NCBI GenBank assembly: GCA_037127585.1
Contig: JBAXYB010000127.1
Location: forward strand, 1 to 8,156
Reading direction: 5' to 3'
DNA: 8,156 nucleotides
Origin: CAINDI01 sp037127585
GTDB lineage: Bacteria > Verrucomicrobiota > Verrucomicrobiia > Palsa-1439
Below, one piece after another: positions 1 to 5,817 of the stretch (its first letter is position 1; each line of letters starts with the position of its first letter). A program made the position numbers and the translations under genes. The notes under the pieces were generated by a model. It saw only the letters and a program-made list of their open reading frames with translations, was not told the origin of the DNA and did no database searches.

Positions 1-329
1 GCGTAGAGTTGTTGGACGTACCGGACGGTGGTGCCGGGGCGGAGGCCGAGGCTGACGACGGCCCATTTGGGGAGGCCACCCATGGCGGCGATGTCGCTGA
101 GGTTGCGGGCCATGGCTTTCCAGCCGACTTGCCGGGGCGGGGCGGTTTTGAGGAAGTGAACGCCTTCGATGACGGGGTCACAGGTGACGAGGAGTCCGCC
201 CGGCAAGACCGCGCAGTCGTCGCCGGTATGGGGAAGGTTTTTGCAGAGTTTTTGGATGAGGCCGAATTCGCCGATGGAGCGGACGGTTGCCGCCCTGACC
301 CCTCGGCTTCTCGAAGACTCGAATTTCAT
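1..329 (-). CDS. thiL: Thiamine-phosphate kinase, 5' part (runs off the left edge)
   Basis: ThiL phosphorylates thiamine monophosphate with ATP to give thiamine diphosphate, the last step of cofactor synthesis, in the cytoplasm. Reading the minus strand from 329 gives 109 codons with no stop to the window edge. Family landmarks appear in order: GEFGLIQKL (residues 20-28), the metal- and nucleotide-binding GDDCAVL (36-42), a CDPVIEGVHFL segment (50-60) matching the usual D-x-x-VEGxHF, and WKAMARNLSDIAAMGG (70-85), followed by the strand WAVVSLGL. The ATG (329-327) overlaps the stop of the upstream protease gene as ATGA, so translation is probably coupled; no clear Shine-Dalgarno is seen. The first 19 residues, before GEFGLI, are longer and more basic than in E. 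coli ThiL, but no alternative start codon lies between. The 3' two thirds of the gene are outside the window. The identification is firm from the motifs. Confidence 0.9.
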   Translation of the reverse strand, partial: MKFESSRSRGVRAATVRSIGEFGLIQKLCKNLPHTGDDCAVLPGGLLVTCDPVIEGVHFLKTAPPRQVGWKAMARNLSDIAAMGGLPKWAVVSLGLRPGTTVRYVQQLY

Positions 330-1150
330 GGATGCGCCCGTTGGTAGAAGACTTGGAGGACGGTGACGAAGTTGAAGACGGCGTGCATGACGACCGGTAC
401 GAGCAGGGAGCCGGTGAGTTCGTAGGCGAGGCCGAGGCCGATGGCGAGGACGAAGAGCGGCAGGAGTGAGGGGGCGTGGAGGTGGTTGAGGGCGAAGACG
501 GCGGAAACGATTAGCAGGGCGGGGGCGATGCCGAAACGTTGTTTCAAGGCAGGATAGGCAAAACCGCGGAAGAAAAATTCTTCGAAGACCGGGGCGACGA
601 CGACGGCAAAGATCACGAGGGTGACGAGCAGGGGCGTGGATTGGGTGGTGAGAAAGAATTCGACGATGGGTTGTTGGGACGGGGTGATGTGGAGGAGTTG
701 GCAAAAAGCGTTCGTGGCGAAGATGAGGACACCGACCGGCGGGAAGATGGCGAGCGCGAAGGCGGTGCCCCAGCCGATGGCTTTGGCGGGGGTGAGCGAG
801 TCGAAGCCGAGAGCGGACCGGATCTGGATTTGTTTGCGTCGAAAATAGGTGTCAAATCCGGCCAGGAGGGCGAGACGGAGGATGAGTTCAATCGGGATGA
901 TGAGCGGGACGAGCGCGGTGATTTCTTGCCGGCGGTGCAGGGCGAGGGCGGCGTAGAAAGCGTTGCTGAACAGGAAGACCGCCGCGAGGACGGCGACGGC
1001 TAGGCCGAGTTGCCGGAGCCCCCACGGTTTCGGAGTGACGAGAAGTTGGGGTTGGGGGACGAACCGGGCAATGATGATCCCGTCGCAGACCAGTCCCAGC
1101 AATACCAAGACGGCCCCACCGAGGAGTAAAAGATTGAGTGCGAGCAGCAT
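326..1150 (-). CDS. CPBP-family intramembrane glutamic endopeptidase (Abi/Rce1-like)
   Basis: This is a 274-residue, very hydrophobic integral membrane protein with about eight predicted membrane segments. The three motifs of the CPBP (Abi, Rce1-related) protease family are present: EEFFFRG with the catalytic glutamate pair at E190-E191 and R195, FALNH with H223, and HAVFN with H256 and N260. All proposed active-site residues are intact, so an active membrane protease is likely; the substrate cannot be told from sequence. The reading frame is open upstream to an ATG at 1279, but I chose the ATG at 1150. The protein from there begins directly with a membrane helix, whereas the 43 upstream residues are polar, Cys/Arg-rich, unlike a leader, and would cover the divergent promoter. 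The stop overlaps the thiL start by four bases, so the two are probably one transcript. No convincing ribosome site or promoter was found for it. Confidence 0.87.
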   Translation of the reverse strand: MLLALNLLLLGGAVLVLLGLVCDGIIIARFVPQPQLLVTPKPWGLRQLGLAVAVLAAVFLFSNAFYAALALHRRQEITALVPLIIPIELILRLALLAGFDTYFRRKQIQIRSALGFDSLTPAKAIGWGTAFALAIFPPVGVLIFATNAFCQLLHITPSQQPIVEFFLTTQSTPLLVTLVIFAVVVAPVFEEFFFRGFAYPALKQRFGIAPALLIVSAVFALNHLHAPSLLPLFVLAIGLGLAYELTGSLLVPVVMHAVFNFVTVLQVFYQRAHP

Positions 1151-1169
1151 TTTGAGTGTCGAAGACGGG

Positions 1170-1205
1170 TGCAACTTTCGGGTATCAGGCAGTTGATTGC
1201 AACTT
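1170..1205. promoter_or_regulatory. Possible operator: short palindrome plus repeated half-site
   Basis: Between the two divergent genes lies a perfect 5-bp inverted repeat, AGTTG-N4-CAACT (1191-1204), ending three bases before the -35 box of the rightward promoter. The octamer TGCAACTT occurs twice in direct orientation (1170-1177 and 1198-1205), with 28 bases from start to start. The placement would suit a transcription factor acting on the divergent pair. The repeats are short and could be chance, so this is only a candidate. Confidence 0.22.
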
Positions 1206-1207
1206 CT

Positions 1208-1236
1208 TTGACAGCCGGGAGATGTTCCGGTAGTAT
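1208..1236 (+). promoter_or_regulatory. Sigma-70-type promoter for the DUF1573-rhodanese-MauE-RidA run
   Basis: A perfect -35 hexamer TTGACA (1208-1213) is separated by exactly 17 bases from a -10-like TAGTAT (1231-1236; 4 of 6 consensus bases, including the key TA at the start and the final T). Transcription would start near 1243, giving a leader of roughly 36 bases that includes the Shine-Dalgarno GGAG at 1267-1270. It is the best promoter-like sequence in the window and sits in the only sizeable intergenic gap. Confidence 0.7.
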
Positions 1237-1266
1237 CCGCGCCTCGAAATCGGAAGCAAACCAAAC

Positions 1267-1270
1267 GGAG
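1267..1270 (+). promoter_or_regulatory. Ribosome binding site of the DUF1573 gene
   Basis: GGAG lies 8 bases before the ATG at 1279. This good spacing supports that start, which also begins a clear signal peptide. Confidence 0.7.
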
Positions 1271-1278
1271 ATTATTCA

Positions 1279-2328
1279 ATGAAGCGTCAAGTGTTAGCAG
1301 CGTTGGTCGCAGTTGGAATGTTCAGCCTGAATTGCCGCGCCGATGAACCGGCGAAGCCCGAAGCTGCACCGAGCGGTGGGCCGAAGATCCAGCTCGATAA
1401 GACCGTTTATGATTTCGGGAGCACGTCGTTGGTGTCGAAGTTGGAGGGCGTGTTTATCATTTCGAATGTCGGCGATGCGCCACTCGAAAAGATCAAAGCC
1501 CAGCCAAGTTGTGGTTGCACCAGCGCTCCGATGAAGACGGACAAGCTCGCGCCCGGCGAGAAGACCGAGTTGGCATTCACCGTCAACGTTGGCGCGATGA
1601 ACCGTGGCCATCTCGAAAAACACATCACCATCACGTCGAGTGATCCGAAGCAGCCCAGCGTAAACTTGACGCTCAAGGCCGATATCGTTTCCGTCTACGA
1701 ATTTAATCCGCAGTCAATCATGGTGGGCGACTTGCGGTTGGGTTCGAGCACGAACACCGAGATTCAAGTCAAACGCACCGACGGCAAGCCGCTCGGGGTG
1801 ACGAAGGTCGAAGGCGCTGGCACATTTGTGCGCACCAAGTTGGAGGCGACCGAGGGCAGCAACACGACAGCAATAATTCGCGTCGAGATTGTGGCCGAAG
1901 GGGTTGCTCGCCGGTTCAATGATTCCGTGCGAGTCTTCGGCGAGAATGCCACCCAACCGTTGCTCGTGATCCCGGTCGGCGGTCGGTTTGTTGGCGACAT
2001 CGCGCTGTCACAGGAATCGCTATTCTGGGGCGTGGCCGATTCCGAGAACTGGCCCGGCCCGCGTGGCGAAATTGCGACGACGCGGAAGATTATCATTTCC
2101 TCCAACTTGCCCGACCAAAAACTAGAGCTGACAAATCTCAATAGCTCAATCCCCGAACTGAAAGTCGCGCTCAAGCCAGTGAATGAAGGTAAGTCTTTTG
2201 AATTGGTGGCCATCTTGGAGAAGTTGCCGAAGGAATCAGCCACCGGCACCATCAAGTTTGACACGAATCTGAAGAGCCAGCCGCAGCTCGAGATCAAAGT
2301 CAGCATTAACATCCTCAAGCGCGGTTAA
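1279..2328 (+). CDS. Secreted DUF1573-domain protein
   Basis: This 349-residue exported protein begins with a short signal peptide (basic MKR, a hydrophobic stretch to about residue 17, probable cleavage after A21 in NCRA-DE; there is no proper lipobox). Residues about 38-136 form a DUF1573 domain: the YDFG strand (44-47), a GVFIISNVGDAPLEK strand pair (57-71), the hallmark PSCGCTS (76-82, cysteines C78 and C80), LAPGEKTEL, and a closing ITSSDPKQPSVNLTLKA segment. This is an immunoglobulin-like beta-sandwich related to ASH/MSP-type domains. The remaining 200 residues look like one or two further beta-sandwich repeats without the cysteine motif. The family's molecular function is not established; it is common in secreted proteins of Bacteroidota, Planctomycetota and Verrucomicrobiota. 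It heads a run with a rhodanese and a MauE/DoxX-like protein, which hints at periplasmic thiol or metal chemistry (inference). Confidence 0.9.
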   Translation: MKRQVLAALVAVGMFSLNCRADEPAKPEAAPSGGPKIQLDKTVYDFGSTSLVSKLEGVFIISNVGDAPLEKIKAQPSCGCTSAPMKTDKLAPGEKTELAFTVNVGAMNRGHLEKHITITSSDPKQPSVNLTLKADIVSVYEFNPQSIMVGDLRLGSSTNTEIQVKRTDGKPLGVTKVEGAGTFVRTKLEATEGSNTTAIIRVEIVAEGVARRFNDSVRVFGENATQPLLVIPVGGRFVGDIALSQESLFWGVADSENWPGPRGEIATTRKIIISSNLPDQKLELTNLNSSIPELKVALKPVNEGKSFELVAILEKLPKESATGTIKFDTNLKSQPQLEIKVSINILKRG

Positions 2329-2337
2329 TCACGACCG

Positions 2338-2799
2338 ATGTGGCGGACGCTGCAACGGGCGTTGGTCGTGACGATTGCTGGTGCGGTGTTGGGGCTGGCC
2401 GCCAACGCGGTCTCACCCCGGCGGATTCCATACATCGCTCCGCCGGTCGTCAATGTGCCGTCGGACTTCATTCCCTTCGATGAAGCCCAAGCTTTGTGGC
2501 GGTCGGGCGAGGCGATCTTTCTCGACGCGCGCGCTCCCGCGGATTATGCCGCCGGCCACATCGGCAATGCGTTCAACGTACCGGCGGAAAACTTTGACGC
2601 CCACTATTCCCCCGTCGCCGGCATGCTCACGCCAGCCAGCCGGATTGTGACGTATTGCGACGGCTTGGAGTGCGATTTGAGCCATCATCTGACCGACCGC
2701 CTCCGGCAGCTCGGATACACGAACGTTCACATTCTTAAAAACGGCTGGACCGTCTGGCGAAATGCCGGGCTGGCGACCAGTACCGGCGGGCAACCATGA
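2338..2799 (+). CDS. Secreted or membrane-anchored rhodanese-like sulfurtransferase
   Basis: This 153-residue protein has a hydrophobic N-terminal segment (residues 8-24). It could be a cleaved signal peptide, with an A-x-A site after A24, or a membrane anchor, placing the rest outside the cytoplasm. Residues about 43-145 are a single rhodanese domain: IFLDARAPADYAAGHIGNAFNVP (60-82) carries the usual D-x-R and GHI-x-x-A motifs. The active-site loop YCDGLECDLS (106-115) has the persulfide-forming cysteine at C107 and a second cysteine at C112, and NGWTVWRNAGL (135-145) closes the fold. Rhodaneses carry or transfer sulfane sulfur. The C107/C112 pair could alternatively cycle as a disulfide, as in some periplasmic relatives. 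The gene follows DUF1573 after 9 bases, without an obvious Shine-Dalgarno, and overlaps the next gene by four bases (ATGA), implying cotranscription and coupled translation. Confidence 0.9.
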   Translation: MWRTLQRALVVTIAGAVLGLAANAVSPRRIPYIAPPVVNVPSDFIPFDEAQALWRSGEAIFLDARAPADYAAGHIGNAFNVPAENFDAHYSPVAGMLTPASRIVTYCDGLECDLSHHLTDRLRQLGYTNVHILKNGWTVWRNAGLATSTGGQP

Positions 2800-3200
2800 A
2801 GTGGTTCAACTTCATCCTCCGGCTCGGCCTCGGCGGTTTCTTCATCTATGCTGGCGTCGAAAAGATCATCGACCCGGCGGGCTTTGCGAAAAGCATCGGC
2901 AATTACAAAATGCTCCCACTCGACGGCGTCAACCTGCTGGCCATCACGCTGCCATGGATCGAGGTTCTCGGCGGCGGTTTGCTCGCAATCGGTGTCTGGC
3001 GCCGCGGCAATGCGCTCTTGATTGCCGGGCTGCTGATCGTCTTTATCGTGGCGGTCGGTTCAGCCATGCACCGCGGTCTGAATATTGAATGCGGCTGTAC
3101 CGGCACGGTTGGCGGGCAGAAAGTTGGCTTCACCAAGATTTTTGAAAATCTCGGGCTGTTGGCTGTTGCCGGCTGGTTAATCTGGAAAGAGAAGGAGTGA
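2796..3200 (+). CDS. MauE/DoxX-family four-helix membrane protein
   Basis: The 134-residue product has four predicted membrane helices (about 5-22, 45-66, 72-90 and 114-130). It shows the DoxX/MauE-type opening, LRLGLGGFFIYAGVEKIIDP (8-27), including the conserved AG-x-x-K-I-x-D-P pattern. A short loop before the last helix has IECGCTG (97-103) with cysteines C99 and C101. MauE is needed to make disulfide-rich methylamine dehydrogenase light subunits, and DoxD/DoxX proteins form thiosulfate:quinone oxidoreductase. The actual substrate here is unknown, but passing electrons between a thiol or persulfide and the quinone pool is a reasonable inference given the rhodanese it overlaps by four bases. 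The length fits single-domain members, and no methylamine genes are nearby. The family call is firm; the function is not. Confidence 0.85.
   Translation: MKWFNFILRLGLGGFFIYAGVEKIIDPAGFAKSIGNYKMLPLDGVNLLAITLPWIEVLGGGLLAIGVWRRGNALLIAGLLIVFIVAVGSAMHRGLNIECGCTGTVGGQKVGFTKIFENLGLLAVAGWLIWKEKE
3192..3197 (+). promoter_or_regulatory. Ribosome binding site of ridA
   Basis: AAGGAG lies inside the last codons of the MauE-like gene, 4 bases before the ATG at 3202. It is the strongest Shine-Dalgarno match in the plus-strand run and fixes the ridA start. It suggests ridA is translated more independently than the two genes before it. Confidence 0.65.
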
Positions 3201-3201
3201 T

Positions 3202-3582
3202 ATGAAGAAACAAATCGTCGTCACCGCCGCCGCCCCGAAAGCGATTGGGCCGTATTCGCAAGCCGTTTGGGCCGGTAACCTTTTGTATAGTTCCGGTCAG
3301 ATCGCGCTCGACCCCACCACCGGCAACATGGTGGCGGGCGGCATCGTGGAACAAACGCAGCGCGTCCTCGAAAACATTCAGGCCATCTTGCAATCGCAAG
3401 AGTTGAGTTTCGGCCACGTCATCAAGACCACTGTGTTCCTCAGCGACATGGGGCATTTCGCGGCCATGAACGAAGTCTACAGTAAGTATTTCACAAGCGA
3501 CTTCCCGGCCCGTTCGACCGTGCAAGTGGCGCGGTTGCCGAAGGACGCGTTGGTCGAAATCGAAGTGATCGCCAGCCGGTAG
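3202..3582 (+). CDS. ridA: RidA family reactive-imine deaminase
   Basis: RidA (YjgF/YER057c/UK114 family) hydrolyses reactive enamine/imine intermediates such as 2-aminoacrylate and 2-iminobutanoate, released by PLP enzymes, to the keto acid and ammonia in the cytoplasm; it acts as a trimer. The 126-residue length is typical. Signature motifs: IGPYSQAV (15-22), LLYSSGQIALDP (27-38), the family block PARSTVQVARLPKDALVEIE (102-121) with the carboxylate-binding arginine R104, and acidic residues E119 and E121 in the region of the catalytic-water glutamate. These place it in the active RidA subgroup rather than the Rid1-7 outliers. It follows the MauE-like gene by a single base. It has no obvious mechanistic link to the three envelope genes before it, so it may simply share their transcript. 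Confidence 0.95.
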   Translation: MKKQIVVTAAAPKAIGPYSQAVWAGNLLYSSGQIALDPTTGNMVAGGIVEQTQRVLENIQAILQSQELSFGHVIKTTVFLSDMGHFAAMNEVYSKYFTSDFPARSTVQVARLPKDALVEIEVIASR

Positions 3583-3590
3583 GCTTTCGC

Positions 3591-3620
3591 TTGCTGGGGC
3601 AGTCGCGGGTGTGCTAGCGT
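3591..3620 (+). promoter_or_regulatory. Weak promoter candidate upstream of lptD
   Basis: The 51-base gap between ridA and lptD contains TTGCTG (3591-3596) and, 18 bases on, TAGCGT (3615-3620). Each matches only 3 of 6 consensus bases. The -10 context TAGCGTCCG nevertheless resembles TAGTATCCG of the stronger promoter at 1208-1236. If used, the leader would be only a few bases, and indeed no Shine-Dalgarno is seen before the lptD ATG. No terminator is seen in this gap, so read-through from the upstream run is also possible. Confidence 0.3.
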
Positions 3621-3633
3621 CCGTGTTATTCTT

Positions 3634-5814
3634 ATGCGGAGTTGGGGGCGAATTCTATTACCGGTCTGGGTTGCGTTGTCGCTGGGGACTGCCGCGCTGG
3701 CGGCGGACTCGCCAAGCGAACCGGCGATTATTGACGCGCAGGAATTGAACTTCGACAAGGCGGCCAATCTGGCCCACGGCAAAGGCGATGTGGTGGTGCG
3801 GTATCAGGGTTCGACAGTGCGCGCTGATCAGGCGAAGTTTAATACGTTGACCAAGGAGATTTGGGCCGAGGGCAATGTGCGGATCAATCGCGACGGCCAG
3901 GAATGGGTGGCACCCGCGGCGTACTACAATTTCGAGACGCGCATGGTCAAGGCGGATGTGGTACGGGGCGTGTTTGAGCCCGTCTACGTCCGCGGTGAAC
4001 AACTCGCGCAGGTGGCCAGCAATCAGTACACCCTCGCCCGCGCGACGCTGACGACGTGCGATTACCAGGAGCCGCACTACCGGATCCAGGCGACGCACGC
4101 GGAGATTTATCCACAAGACCGGATCGTGCTGTTTAACTGCACGCTCTGGCTGCACTCCGTGCCGGTTTTCTGGCTGCCGGTCATGACGTGGTCGCTGATC
4201 GGTGACAACCATTTATTCACGCTCGCCGTCGGCAATTCTTCTGACTGGGGATTTTTCGAGTTGCTCACCACACACTGGCGGCTGAATAAGAACATCGAGT
4301 TGGCCCTGCATACCGACGAGCGGACCAGTCGTGGTCCCGGCGTTGGCGCGGATGTGAATTATAAGTTCGGAGAAAACATCGAAGGGCAGCTGCGCGGTTA
4401 TTACATCGATGACAGCAAGCCGCGTCAATCGAATGATATTCCCCCCGGTGAGGCGGAGTCCGCGAACCGGTATCTGGGCGAGTGGCAACATAAACAGACT
4501 CTCCCAGATAACGTGACGGTGACGGTTGATCTGAACAAACAGTCAGATACCAATGTCGTCCGAAACTTCTTCCCGGTGGATTACCGGCGCAATAGCGAGC
4601 CGTCCTCCGTCGCGGATGTCACCAAGCGCGGGGAAAACTATACGCTCTCGATTTTAACACGCCCGCAGTTCAACTCCTTCTACGCCGAGGTGGAACGCCT
4701 TCCGGAAGTCACGTGGGCAGTGAACCGCACCCGCCTCGGGCCGTCGCCGATCTTCTACGAAGGCGTGAGCAGCGTCGGCTACTACAATAACGAGGCGGCG
4801 CAAACGGGCGATCCCTTATTCACCGGCAGCGCCACCCGGTTGGACACGGTGCAGCAGCTCCTCATGCCGGAAACATTGTTTGGCTGGCTGGCGTTCGTGC
4901 CGCGGGCCAGTGGCCGGTACACCTACTACTCGCGTGCGCCCGATAGCGCGGACACGACGAGCGATGTGCAACGGTACGTCGGCAACCTCGGCGCCGAACT
5001 CTCGTTCAAAGTCTCGCAGACCTGGCCGGACGTGCAGAACAAGCGGTTCGCGATCGACGGCCTTCGTCACATCCTCCAACCATTTGCGGATTACTCGTGG
5101 ATTCCGACTCCCAACGTGAACTCCAATCAGGTTTTCCAATTCGACACGCCCCGCTCGACCACGCTCGATAACGGCGAATTGCTCCTCGTCACGCGCTACC
5201 AGCCATTGCAATTCCCGGCCTTCAACACGACCGACGGTATCACGCGCCAAGACACGCTCCGGTTTGGCCTCCGGCAAAAGTTGCAGACGCGGCGCGACGG
5301 TCAGCCCTGGGATTTGCTCGAAGTGACCGGCTGGACCGATTATCACATCGAGCAGGTCGAACGTGACCACGCGTTCGGCAACCTTTTTGGGACTGTCGAA
5401 GCGCGCCCCACTGATTGGCTCACATTCAATGATTTCGTCCGGTACGACTTTAACGCCGGTGTGGTGCGCGAACTCAATACCGAAGCCCGCGTCAACCGTG
5501 GCGACAAGTGGGCCGTCGGCCTCGGCACCCGGTATCTCAAGGACGATAGTAATCAGATCGCCGGCACCGTGTCGTACCGGCTCTCGCGGCGGTGGGTGGC
5601 GCAGATGTATCAGCGATTTGAAATGCAAGACGGCCAGTGGGAAGAACAGGACTACGTGCTCCGGCAAGAGTTGCACGATTGGTTTATCGCGTACGGATTT
5701 CGCTACCGGAGCGAGCGGACGAAGTCGGACGAGAAGGCGGTCTTTTTCTCTTTCACCTTGAAGGCGTTCCCTGGCGTGCAGTTGGGTTTTAATGAAATGT
5801 CCGGCGGGAACTAA
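3634..5814 (+). CDS. lptD: LPS-assembly outer-membrane protein LptD (OstA/Imp)
   Basis: LptD is the outer-membrane beta-barrel that, with the lipoprotein LptE, inserts lipopolysaccharide into the outer leaflet. The 726-residue product starts with a signal peptide (MRSWGR, hydrophobic 7-22, cleavage after A23 in ALA-AD). Residues about 30-135 form the periplasmic OstA/LptA-like jellyroll (IIDAQELNFDKAANLAHGKG at 32-51; IWAEGNVRIN at 76-85). LTTCDYQEPHYRIQA (139-153) and VPVFWLPVMTW (176-186) are typical of the domain junction. The C-terminal 500 residues alternate polar and aromatic residues as in a barrel and contain the family block RFAIDGLRHILQPFADYSWI (471-490). The last strand ends at F719, followed by a short GGN-type tail. 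The length is close to E. coli LptD. Only two cysteines exist (C142, C169). The ATG has no alternative nearby in frame. The dehydrogenase gene follows after 3 bases. Confidence 0.92.
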   Translation: MRSWGRILLPVWVALSLGTAALAADSPSEPAIIDAQELNFDKAANLAHGKGDVVVRYQGSTVRADQAKFNTLTKEIWAEGNVRINRDGQEWVAPAAYYNFETRMVKADVVRGVFEPVYVRGEQLAQVASNQYTLARATLTTCDYQEPHYRIQATHAEIYPQDRIVLFNCTLWLHSVPVFWLPVMTWSLIGDNHLFTLAVGNSSDWGFFELLTTHWRLNKNIELALHTDERTSRGPGVGADVNYKFGENIEGQLRGYYIDDSKPRQSNDIPPGEAESANRYLGEWQHKQTLPDNVTVTVDLNKQSDTNVVRNFFPVDYRRNSEPSSVADVTKRGENYTLSILTRPQFNSFYAEVERLPEVTWAVNRTRLGPSPIFYEGVSSVGYYNNEAAQTGDPLFTGSATRLDTVQQLLMPETLFGWLAFVPRASGRYTYYSRAPDSADTTSDVQRYVGNLGAELSFKVSQTWPDVQNKRFAIDGLRHILQPFADYSWIPTPNVNSNQVFQFDTPRSTTLDNGELLLVTRYQPLQFPAFNTTDGITRQDTLRFGLRQKLQTRRDGQPWDLLEVTGWTDYHIEQVERDHAFGNLFGTVEARPTDWLTFNDFVRYDFNAGVVRELNTEARVNRGDKWAVGLGTRYLKDDSNQIAGTVSYRLSRRWVAQMYQRFEMQDGQWEEQDYVLRQELHDWFIAYGFRYRSERTKSDEKAVFFSFTLKAFPGVQLGFNEMSGGN

Positions 5815-5817
5815 GTT

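Noticed and set aside
9..347. A 112-codon plus-strand frame at the left edge
   Set aside because: The opposite strand encodes a clear ThiL N-terminus; this acidic, low-complexity frame is its shadow.
539..1003. A 154-codon plus-strand frame rich in Glu, Asp and Gly
   Set aside because: It is the antisense shadow of the membrane protease, whose catalytic motifs are intact on the minus strand.
1151..1279. A 43-residue N-terminal extension of the CPBP protease starting at 1279
   Set aside because: It would cover the divergent promoter, and its sequence is polar and Cys/Arg-rich, with no leader character. The ATG at 1150 opens directly on a membrane helix.
3572..3597. Possible terminator hairpin after ridA (CCAGC at 3572-3576 with GCTGG at 3593-3597)
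   Set aside because: The stem has only 5 bp with a 16-base loop, no T-run follows, and it begins inside ridA.
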